Of a DNA stretch of 64,000 bases, positions 9,191-18,400 are shown one piece after another. The position numbers and the translations under genes are program-made. The notes beneath the pieces were generated by a model. It worked only from the letters and a program-made list of their open reading frames with translations. It was not told the DNA's origin and ran no database searches. The first letter of the stretch is position 1, and each line of letters begins with the position of its first letter. Source of the stretch: a bacterium (GTDB taxonomy: Bacteria > Acidobacteriota > Thermoanaerobaculia > Multivoradales > J023); the NCBI GenBank assembly GCA_024226315.1, contig JAAELT010000115.1:143121-207120 (forward strand). Direction: 5' to 3'.

Positions 9191-10063
9191 CTACCGGTCC
9201 TCTTCGAGCTCGGCGAGCAGCTCGCGCGCCAGCTCCACCGTCTCGCTGTGCTCCACCAGCTCGTCCGGGTGCGGGCCGCGGCGGACGATCTCGCGCAGCA
9301 GCTCCAGCGCCTGGTCGCTGCTGTCCTCGTCGTATTCGAGGATGGCCTCGGCCAGGAAGAAGAGGTTGCGGGGATCGTGGCGGGAGGTTTCGGCCGCGCG
9401 GCGCAACATGTCGAGGCCCTCGCGGCGGTCGATCCAGTAGGTGAAGAACGGCACGCGGGGAGCCTCGGTGTACAACCGCCCGAGCATGCGCAGGCCGGCG
9501 GCATCGCCGAAGCGCTCGTCGAGCAGGATGATCATCCGTGCATTGTCGCGGACCTTGGACGCGACGCCCTTGCGCACGGCCGCCAGCTTGCTGTGTGTCA
9601 TGCCCCACAGGCCCCAGCTCGCCACCACCCAATAATGCGCCTCGGCGGCCTCGGGCACTCCTCGTAGCGCCTCCGCGCGCTCCTCCGCGGTGAGGCTGGA
9701 AAGGCCATCTTTGTCACGCCCAGCCTTCTTCGCAACCAGCTCGATCGCGCGGGCCGCGAGCTCGACCAACCGTTCGTAGATCTCGCGCTGATCCTCTTTG
9801 TCCTGGGCCACGTGGTAGGCATGGAAATACAGGGCGTCCATCAGCTTGTAGAGCAGGCGGAGGTTGTCCGGGTCCTGCGCCAGAGCCTGCTCATAGGCGG
9901 AGACAGCGGTCTCGATGGGCCCGGTGTCGGGGACGCCGCTCGTGAGGAATCCGGTCGCGCGCTCGGCGAAGGCGCGCTCGGCACTTTCTTCCAAGGTCTC
10001 TGCCGCGAGAGGGCAGCTCGAGAGGAGGAGGAGGAGGAGGGCCGTACCGCGAGTATGATCCAT
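9191..10063 (-). CDS. TatT-like periplasmic helical-repeat protein (TRAP T-component family)
   Basis: The 290-aa protein has a short signal peptide (LLLLLLSSCPLAAE). The Cys there is not in a convincing lipobox. It is followed by almost entirely helical sequence: TPR-like repeats around PDNLRLLYKLMDALYFHAYHVA, then AEAHYWVVASWGLWGMTHSKLAAVR. The second segment resembles the Trp-rich core of TatT/TRAP-T family proteins, which form helical-repeat assemblies in the periplasm. Its gene lies 152 bp upstream of the small secreted-protein gene on the same strand and 169 bp from the divergent giant gene. The TatT assignment rests on pattern and length only. Confidence 0.55.
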   Translation of the reverse strand: MDHTRGTALLLLLLSSCPLAAETLEESAERAFAERATGFLTSGVPDTGPIETAVSAYEQALAQDPDNLRLLYKLMDALYFHAYHVAQDKEDQREIYERLVELAARAIELVAKKAGRDKDGLSSLTAEERAEALRGVPEAAEAHYWVVASWGLWGMTHSKLAAVRKGVASKVRDNARMIILLDERFGDAAGLRMLGRLYTEAPRVPFFTYWIDRREGLDMLRRAAETSRHDPRNLFFLAEAILEYDEDSSDQALELLREIVRRGPHPDELVEHSETVELARELLAELEEDR

Positions 10064-10232
10064 TTCGAGAGACCCTTCAGGGCTTCACAAGTGTAGCGAA
10101 CGGGCGGACGCGTGGCCGCCGCAATCCGCCACGCTTTTGCCACGTTGGCAACAACGCTGGAGCACCGCGGGGGTCGATACTCGCCGACAGGCCGGCGCGT
10201 CGGCGGTCAGTCAGGACGATCCGGAGGTGTGC

Positions 10233-13200
10233 ATGAAGTCCGAAGCTCGAGATGGTTCGATTTGGATCCTGATGGCCGCGGCGCGGTGCCTGGCGGTGAC
10301 ACTGCCCTTGGCGCTCGCCGCCGATCGTGCTCCGGCCCAGCTGCTGGCAAAGCTCGACGAGCCCGCGGCCTCCCTCGACGTCACGACGGTGCCGGCCGCC
10401 GCGAAGTCCCGGACGGTGCTCACGGTGCGGCGCTTCGGTCGCTACTCGGTGACCGTGGAGAGCGAGCAGGGCGTGGCCCTGCAGCTGGTCGACCGCATGG
10501 TCGGGCCCGGGACGGTCGAGGGCAAGGCGGGCGAGCAGGACGGCAGGATCGACGTCTTCCTGGATCGCGGCGACTACCTGATCCGCACCTTCGGGCATCC
10601 GCAGGCCGAGGGCGAGGCGACCCTGGCCGTGCACCCCTTCGTGGAGATTGCACCCGAGCCGGCGCCGCAGCTGGTGGAGCTCAAACCCATCGCCGGCCGG
10701 CTCGGCGACTTCGAACAGGTTTCCTACTGGCTTCTGGTCGAGGAGCGGCGCTGGGTCCACCTGGAGGCCGCCGGCCGGACGCTGCGCGACCTCAGGCTGT
10801 GGCTCGAGGGCAGTTGGCTGGTGGACGCCGAGCCCGAGACCGAGGTACTCGATCCGCGCGAGGGGCAGCCACTCTTCGCTTGCCGCCTGGCGGTCGAGCT
10901 GGACCCCGGGCTCTACCTGCTCACCGCCTACGGCGGCCGCGAGCAGCCGTGGGCCGACGACAGCGGCGAATACCCCCTCCATCTGCGCATGGGCGTCCCC
11001 AAGCTCGGCATCGCCGGGCGCGCCCGCCGAGAGGTCAGCCCCTTCGGCGTCGACCGTTTCCTGGTGCCGGCGCGCGCCAACTACTACCGCCTGGAGCTGC
11101 CCGAGGCGCGGCTGGCGGTTCTGCGGGTTGGGCGCTGGGAGAAGTCCACGCCCTACGCCGAGACGGGTACGGCGGCGCGCATCGAGAAACAGTCCCGCGT
11201 TCCGGCCACCGAGATTCAGAACGGGGTCGAGCACAACGGCTACGACACCGTGACTGTCCGCGCCGAGGCTGGGCGACCCTACGTGCTGCAGCACTTCGAG
11301 AGCCGCTATCACCATGTCTACAAGCGCACCGGCTCCTACTGGATGTCCACTATCCACTCCGGTCATCCGTCGGACTCGGTCGAGGCCACGGCAGTGGTGG
11401 CGGAGTGGAACCGCAGAGGCGACCTGCAACGGCGCCCGTTCCGCGCGCAGACGGTGGAAGTGGGCTCGCGCCGCGGCTGGGCCACTCGCTCGAACCTGCT
11501 CGAGCCGCTGACGGTGTTCGTGCGTGTCGCCGACACCGGCGTCTACCGGATCGACGCCGAGGGCGTCGAGGCGCTGTATCGCTTCGAGCCGTTCTTCGTC
11601 TACCGGCCACCCGAATACGAGCCGCCTGACTTCCGCGGCGCCGGCAAGGAGTGGGACCTCCAGGCCGGCTACTACGTGCTGACTGCCAAGCCGGTGAAGA
11701 AGGGCATCCTGGAGATGACCGTCCGGCCCACCGGCCTGCTGCCCGAGTTGCTCGACATGGTCAGGCTGGGGCCGGGCGCGTCGCCGGAGCCGGTGCGTGC
11801 GTCGGTGCGCTTCCCCTCGGTCAGGTTGGCCGACCGCCACCGCTACGAGGTCTTCATCAACCGGCAGCCCGAGGTGCGGGCCGGCCTGATCCTGCGGCCG
11901 CTGCCGATGGGCCTGAGGGAGCCGTTGCCGCTGACCCTGCGCCCCGGCGAAGAGACGGAGATTCCGTTCGTCGTCTCGGAGCCAGCGCGCCTCGAGGCTC
12001 TGGTCGAGGACGGAACCCGCCTCGAGATCTCGCTCGACGGCGGCCCGTGGCGGACCTCGCACGAGGTGGATCCGGGAAACCATCGCGCCGAGGTACGCCA
12101 CGGCGGCGAAGAGACGATCGTGCTGTCGGTCGCGACCGTACCCTTGAGGCTGCTCGAGACCGCGCCCCTGCCGCCGCTGCCCGCCAGCACCCTGGCCGGC
12201 CTACCCGAGTTCCCGGTGCTCACCGAGGAAGCCCCGAGGTCCTTCGACGTCGAGCTCGAGCGGCCCGAGGTGGTGCTGGTGAGCCCGGGGGACGACGCGC
12301 TCTACCGCCTGGAGTCCACCGGTCTGCTCGACACCGAGGGCAAGCTGCGCAGCCGCGTGGTCACCGCCCTGGCCAGCTCGGCGGCGGGCGGCAGCGGGCG
12401 CAACTTCTTTCTGCATCAGTACCTGAACGCCGGCGACTACCAGCTGGTCGTAGGGCCGCGCGGCCGGTCGCGGGGTCATCTGGGGGTGGCGCTCGAGCGC
12501 ACCGATCCGATGGACGGCGGCGAGCTGCGCCTGGGTCTGCCGGCCCGGTCAGCGCTGGTGGCCGGCGAGTCGGTGGTCTACAGCTTCGAGATCGAGGAGG
12601 AGGGCCGCTACCGGCTGCGCTCGTTCGCCCTCGGCCACACGCCGCGCTGCCGCCTGGAGGACGCCGGGCGCTGGCCGGTCACGAAGCCCAACGTGCCGGC
12701 TGACTTCGACCGGCGTTTCGAGCCGGGCGTCTACCGCTTGTTGCTGTTACCCGAGCCGGTCGACGGACGCCGGCTGACGCTGCTCGAGAAGGCCCTTGAC
12801 CCGCCGAGCTTCGAGGGCCATGGCCCGCACCAGCTGCCGCTCGACGAGGTCGTCCGGCACCGCTGGCTGGAGCCCGAGGAGGGCCAGGAGCGCGAGCGCG
12901 ACCTCTGGCAATTCGAGCTGCCCGGGGCGAGCGAGGTGTCGGTGATCCTGACCGGCGAGATGCACGGCCGGATCGTGCGCCGCGACGACGGCGCCGAGGC
13001 GGCCTATGTGCCGCCGATGCGCGGCTTCGAGGGCCGGCTCGAGGCCGGGCGCTACCGTCTGGAGGTGGAGTGCTTCCGCCGCAACAACCGGGTTGACTAC
13101 CAGATCGGGGTGCGGCCGACCGCGTTGCTGCCGGGGCTCGAGAGTACGCTGACGGCGCCGCGCGCGATCCCGGTGGCGGTGGGCGAGAGCTCGCTGGTGG

Positions 13201-15467
13201 AGATCACCTCGTTCGGTGACAAGGACGTCGCCGCCCGGCTCGTCGACGCCGATGGCCGCACGGTGGCGCGTGGGGACGATCGCGCCGGTGACTGGAATTT
13301 CCACCTCGCGGCGCGCCTCGACCCGGGCGAGTACACCCTGCACGTCGATCCCGTGGGCTCGGGGTCGGCTCGCACCGCGGTGCGCATGGACGCGCGGGAG
13401 GAGATCGCTCACGCGACCGTGACGTTGCCTTTCGACACCACGCTGGAGCCCGGCGACGCGGTCCACACCTTCCCGCTGGCGGCCGCGGACGGTCGCCTGC
13501 TCACGGTTTCGGCCCGTTCGACCGAGAACCTCGGCCTGGCGCTGGAGCGGCGAACAGATGGAGGTTGGGAGACGGTTGCCCTGCGCGCCGATCCGGAGGT
13601 GGCGATCGAGCTGCCGGTGGCCGGCGCAGAGGCGGATAGGGCCTACCGTCTGCGGCTGTGGTCGGTGGATCGGCGGGGGAATCCGGTGTCGCTTTCCGCT
13701 GCTGCCGCCGATCCGTCGCGCGTGAGCGAGAGCCGGCTGGCCAAGGGGATGTCGCTACGCGCGGCCGCCGGAGGCGAGCTGGCGCTGGCCGAGGTGGAGC
13801 TGCCGTCGCCCGGGGTGCTGCGCCTGCTCGGCAGCGGCCGGGAGGTGCGCTGGTCGGGCGCCGCCGGTCGAGCGCTCGAACCGGTCGCCGGCGAATTCCT
13901 GCAGGCGCCGGCGGGACGCGGCTGGCTCGCCGTGCGGGCGCCGGGCGGCAAGGCTCGCGTGCAGGCGGCGCGTGTCGAGCTGCGGAACGGCGACGGCTTG
14001 CAGCTGCCGCTTGCGAGCGCCGGCCCGGCGCTGGTGGATCTGGCGCCGGGGCGCGGCGGGCCGCGACTGGTGCTGGCCCGCTCGATGCTCGGGCAGCCGG
14101 CGGTGCGGGTGACGGCACCGGGCGACCAGTTGAGCGATCTGCTGGCTCCTGTCGCGGTCGTCGACGGTGCGGCTGCGTCAGTGGCCCTCGACGAGCCGCT
14201 CTCGGCGGCGCGGGTCTGGCTGGCCCAGGACACTGGTTCTGGAATCGACGTGCGGCTCGAGAGCCTGGCCTTCGAGCCCGCCCTACCTGAAAGCGCGGAC
14301 TTCGGGCGCACCAGTGGCGAGCTCGAGACCGAGACCCGGGCCTATGACCTGCCGCCCGGGCAGAAGCGGCTGGCGTTGACGCTGACGCCGGGGATCGTGG
14401 CCGCCGTCGTAGCCGGCGACGAGGTGATGAGCGTGCATTGGGGGGGCGGCCGGCCGCTCGCCGAGCGCTTCGTCACCGGCGGCGAGCGCCTGCTGCTGCT
14501 CCACACGTGGACCGAGCTCGACCGCTACTCGTTCGAGGTCCTACCGGCGTCGGCGGGAGAAGGCGTCCTCGACGCAGGCTCTCCGTTCGAGCTCTCGGCG
14601 GCCACCGCCGGCTTGACGAGGCTGAGGATCGAGCCGGGTACGGACGGGGGGCGCACGGTGCACACCTTCGGCACGGACGGCGCCACCTTCCAGAGTGACC
14701 GGGGCGCGGTCCTGCGCGGCGATCGGCTGACGATCGACGCGGACGGCGGCGTGTTGACGCTGTCTCACCCGCCGGGTCTGGTGCTGGCCTGGATCGGGCC
14801 CGAGGACGATCCCGCGGCGTCGGGCTTGTGGACCGGCAGGAGCCTGCCCGAACCGGAGGACGTCGGCACGCCGGCCAGCGTGCGTCTCGACGGTGCGGCG
14901 GCTGTCCTGGCCTTCGAGCCTGAACGTCCCATCCTGCTCAGCCTGACCGGTGGGGGCCGCGCGCTCTACCGGCTCGAGACCGCCTCGGAGACCCGGGGCT
15001 GGGTCGCTCCGGAGGGCAGCGTTCACCATGTCTATCTGCCCGCCGGCCGCGCCGAGCTGGCGGTCCGCGCGATCGGTGAGAGAAGTCTGGCGCACGACGT
15101 CGAAGCCGTCGCCGTACCGGTGACGCCGGTGGGGGAGGGCCTCGGCCCCGAGGTGCTGCTGCCTCCCGGCGGCGCCCACGCCTTCCACTTTACGGTCGTG
15201 CAGCCGGGGCCGGTGGGCGTGGGGGTACGCGCCGACTCCGACTCGGTGGAGTGCGAGCTGCTCACCACAGGCGGCGTCAGCCTGGGCCGTGACGTGGTCC
15301 AGATGCACGAGCTGGAGGCCGGCGACTACCTGCTGCTGGTGCGCCTGGCGCCGGCGCGGGGCGCGGCGCGGGCGCGCCCCGCCGTGGTCGGGGTCGAGAG
15401 ACCGCTGACCGGGCCGCCCGACGAAGAGATCCGACGCTACCTCGCCATGGAAAGGACCGCCCGATGA
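10233..15467 (+). CDS. Giant secreted beta-rich repeat protein, partner of the alpha-2-macroglobulin gene
   Basis: The 1744-aa product starts at ATG 10233, with GGAGG five bases upstream. A longer frame begins at 10137, but it lacks a ribosome site and would bury the signal peptide (WILMAAARCLAVTLPLALA, cleavage near APAQ). I recognise no enzyme domain. The chain is a long series of beta-sandwich-like modules with a recurring 'L-x-x-G-x-Y-x-L' signature (LDPGLYLLTAYGG, LNAGDYQLVVGP, LEAGRYRLEVE, LDPGEYTLHVDP, LEAGDYLLLVRL), loosely like PPC domains. Cys is scarce. Its stop overlaps the start of the alpha-2-macroglobulin gene (ATGA), so the two are translationally coupled. It is probably a periplasmic structural or partner protein of that system, which is inferred from context only. 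Confidence 0.7.
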   Translation: MKSEARDGSIWILMAAARCLAVTLPLALAADRAPAQLLAKLDEPAASLDVTTVPAAAKSRTVLTVRRFGRYSVTVESEQGVALQLVDRMVGPGTVEGKAGEQDGRIDVFLDRGDYLIRTFGHPQAEGEATLAVHPFVEIAPEPAPQLVELKPIAGRLGDFEQVSYWLLVEERRWVHLEAAGRTLRDLRLWLEGSWLVDAEPETEVLDPREGQPLFACRLAVELDPGLYLLTAYGGREQPWADDSGEYPLHLRMGVPKLGIAGRARREVSPFGVDRFLVPARANYYRLELPEARLAVLRVGRWEKSTPYAETGTAARIEKQSRVPATEIQNGVEHNGYDTVTVRAEAGRPYVLQHFESRYHHVYKRTGSYWMSTIHSGHPSDSVEATAVVAEWNRRGDLQRRPFRAQTVEVGSRRGWATRSNLLEPLTVFVRVADTGVYRIDAEGVEALYRFEPFFVYRPPEYEPPDFRGAGKEWDLQAGYYVLTAKPVKKGILEMTVRPTGLLPELLDMVRLGPGASPEPVRASVRFPSVRLADRHRYEVFINRQPEVRAGLILRPLPMGLREPLPLTLRPGEETEIPFVVSEPARLEALVEDGTRLEISLDGGPWRTSHEVDPGNHRAEVRHGGEETIVLSVATVPLRLLETAPLPPLPASTLAGLPEFPVLTEEAPRSFDVELERPEVVLVSPGDDALYRLESTGLLDTEGKLRSRVVTALASSAAGGSGRNFFLHQYLNAGDYQLVVGPRGRSRGHLGVALERTDPMDGGELRLGLPARSALVAGESVVYSFEIEEEGRYRLRSFALGHTPRCRLEDAGRWPVTKPNVPADFDRRFEPGVYRLLLLPEPVDGRRLTLLEKALDPPSFEGHGPHQLPLDEVVRHRWLEPEEGQERERDLWQFELPGASEVSVILTGEMHGRIVRRDDGAEAAYVPPMRGFEGRLEAGRYRLEVECFRRNNRVDYQIGVRPTALLPGLESTLTAPRAIPVAVGESSLVEITSFGDKDVAARLVDADGRTVARGDDRAGDWNFHLAARLDPGEYTLHVDPVGSGSARTAVRMDAREEIAHATVTLPFDTTLEPGDAVHTFPLAAADGRLLTVSARSTENLGLALERRTDGGWETVALRADPEVAIELPVAGAEADRAYRLRLWSVDRRGNPVSLSAAAADPSRVSESRLAKGMSLRAAAGGELALAEVELPSPGVLRLLGSGREVRWSGAAGRALEPVAGEFLQAPAGRGWLAVRAPGGKARVQAARVELRNGDGLQLPLASAGPALVDLAPGRGGPRLVLARSMLGQPAVRVTAPGDQLSDLLAPVAVVDGAAASVALDEPLSAARVWLAQDTGSGIDVRLESLAFEPALPESADFGRTSGELETETRAYDLPPGQKRLALTLTPGIVAAVVAGDEVMSVHWGGGRPLAERFVTGGERLLLLHTWTELDRYSFEVLPASAGEGVLDAGSPFELSAATAGLTRLRIEPGTDGGRTVHTFGTDGATFQSDRGAVLRGDRLTIDADGGVLTLSHPPGLVLAWIGPEDDPAASGLWTGRSLPEPEDVGTPASVRLDGAAAVLAFEPERPILLSLTGGGRALYRLETASETRGWVAPEGSVHHVYLPAGRAELAVRAIGERSLAHDVEAVAVPVTPVGEGLGPEVLLPPGGAHAFHFTVVQPGPVGVGVRADSDSVECELLTTGGVSLGRDVVQMHELEAGDYLLLVRLAPARGAARARPAVVGVERPLTGPPDEEIRRYLAMERTAR

Positions 15468-18400
15468 ACGCTACATCTCGCGTCGCGCTTCTCGTCGCCG
15501 CTCTCGCGTCGTTCGCCCTTACGGCGTTCGCCCAGACCCCTGCACCGGGCACGGTGCGTCGGCCGGTGGAATCCGGCACCACGAACGATCGATCCACGGT
15601 CGTCCCCGACCGATTCCTGCGCAGCTGGGACCCGGTGACGATCTTCTTCGGCCGCGACGTCGGCGGCGCGGCGGGCACGCCCGAGGACGATCCCGAACGC
15701 TGGGTGACCCTCGAGCCCGATCATCCCGGCGCTTTCACCTGGCTCGACCCGCGCACCCTGCAGTTCCGGCCGGCCGACCCGTGGTCGCCGCTCGAGCGCT
15801 TCACCTGGACGGCGGACGGCGAGGCGCGCACCCTGCACACCTTGATGCCGCCGCCGATGCGCACAATCCCGGCCGCCGAGGCCAGCGGGCTCGACCCGGT
15901 AGAGGCGATCACCCTGGTATATCGTGACCCGTTTGCCGCCCGCGACCTGGCTCGGATGGTAACCGTCGAGCTGCGTCCGCTGCCTGGAGTGGGTGAGGCC
16001 GAAGATGGCACGAACGCGGTCCGTTGGCTGACCCATGAGGACTTCGAAGTCAAGGCGCTCGAGCGCCGCTCGCGCTCCGACCCGGCGACCTTCGTGCTGG
16101 CATTGGAGAGCCCGATCCCCGCCGGCACACGGGCGGTCGTGCACCAGCGCCTGTCGCTCGACGACGCCTCCGACCGCTCCTTCACCGAGCTCACCTTCAC
16201 TACCGTCGAGCCTTTCCGGGTGACCTCGGTGGGCACGCGCTCGACCCGGTTCCCGGTGACCCCTGCCGGCAGCAGCTACACCGCCGACCAGGCGATCAAC
16301 GGCGGCTCGGACGAGCGCACCGTGGTGGTGGAGCTGTCGGCGGCGCCGAGTGGCGTCACGCCGGTGGCGGCCCGCAACCTGGTGCGCCTGAGCCCGGCGG
16401 TCGACGACCTCGAATACACCGTCGCCGGCCAGACGCTCGAGATCGCCGGCGACTTCGACTGGGACACGCTCTACCGCGTCGCGTTGAATCCGATCCCGCT
16501 GCGCGACGGCCGCGGCCGCCTGCTCGACCTGCGCGGCCCGAGCGAGGTATACGTCTTCTTTCCCCGCCGCCCCGCCTACCTGCGCTGGCGGGCGAGCCGG
16601 GGCGTCGTGGAACGTTTCGGTCCTCAGATGGTGCCCGTCGAGGGCCGTGGTCACGACCGGTTCGATCTGCGGATCTACCCCGTCGACCCGCTCGATCGCT
16701 CGTTCTGGCCTTTCCCGGCCCAGCCCGTGGTGGTCAACGAGGCGAAGCGGCCGCCCGGGCCCGGCGAAGCACCGGCGCCGTTCCACGAGGCGCGGCACCT
16801 CGGCGAGCCGGAGCTGCGCGAGCAGCTCGAGGCATTGGGCTCGCCGCCGGTGTCCTCGATGGTGGAGCTGCCGCTGCGCAAGGAAGGCAGCTCGGCCACC
16901 TTCGGGCTGAACCTCAGCGAGCACCTGGAACGGCTGGCGCCACCGCGAGCGCCGGGGCATTACCTGGTGGGTCTGCGGCCGCTCGACGCCTCGAGTCAGC
17001 GGCAATGGATGCGATTGCAGGTCACCGACCTGAGCCTCACCACCTCCGAGCACCGCGGCACGATACGCCTGACGGTCACCTCGCTGGCCACCGCCAAGCC
17101 GGTGGAGGGCGCGCGCGTCACCATCGAGGGCGCCCGCCACACCGACTGGGTGACGCTGGCCACCGGCGTCACCGACTCGGGGGGCGCCTACGAGCTGCCG
17201 CCCTTCTGCGACTGCCAATGCTCAGTGATGCGGATCTCGGTCACCCACGGGGACGACGTTCTGGTGCTCGACGCCAGGCGTCCCCCCGACACCTTCGCCG
17301 ACAACAGCTGGACGGCCGATCGGCGCGCCTGGCTGCACTGCCCGGCGGCACGCCCGGCCGAGGAGAACGTCTCCCACGTCTTCACCGAGCGCCCGGTCTA
17401 CCGTCCGGAAGAGCCGGTGCACGTCAAGGGCTACGCGCGCCGGCGCACCGACGGGCGCGTCGTCGAGCTGCCGCTCGACGACACCTTCGTGGTGGTAGAG
17501 GGACCAGGCAACCTGGTCTGGCGCTACCCGGTGGATATGACCGCCCAGGGCTCTTTCTACCAGCTGTTCGAAGAATCCGACCGTCCCACGGGAGCCTACA
17601 GCGCCCACCTGGAAGGGCGGATCCGGGATCGCCGGAACCTCCCCTTTTTTCGCTCGCGCAAGGTCTCGTTCAAGCTGGAGGCCTACCGTCTGCCGCGGTT
17701 CGAGGTCGACCTGCACTCGCCGGACCGGGTGGCCCTCGACCGCGAGTTCGAAGTCTCGCTGACCGCCACCTACTACGCCGGCGGTCGGGTAGCCGACCGG
17801 CCGGTGCGTTGGCGGGTGACGCAGTTCCCCTACACCTGGCGGCCCGCGGAGCGCGAGGGCTTCCTGTTCTCCTCCGACGCCCGCTTCTCGCGTCACCAAC
17901 GTTTCGAGGCGTCGGCCGCCATCGATCGCGAGGACCGCACCGGCGAAGAAGGCTCGGCCGTCCTGGTGCTCAACCCGGCGATCGAGCCCACCGCCCAGCC
18001 ACGGACCTACGTGGTCGAGGCGACGGTGCTGGGCGCCGACGATCAGACCGTGACTTCCACCCGGCGTGTCGTCGCGCTGCCCCCTTTCGTGCTCGGGATC
18101 AAGGTGCCGCGCTACCTCGAACGGGTGAGTGCCGTCGAGCCGGAGATCTTGGTGCTCGACGGTGACGGCGAGCCGGTCGCCGGGCAGCAGGTCACCGTCC
18201 GCCTGCTGCACCGGCAGTGGCACTCCTACCTGCGGGCGAGCGACTTCTCCGACGGCGAGGCGCGCTACGTGACCGACGTGGTGGACGAGAAGGTGTTCGA
18301 GACGCAGGTCACGAGCGCGGGGGACGCGTCGAAGGTCGAGCTGCCGATCGACACCGCCGGCGTCTACGTGGTGGAGCTCGAGGCCCGCGACCGTGTCGGC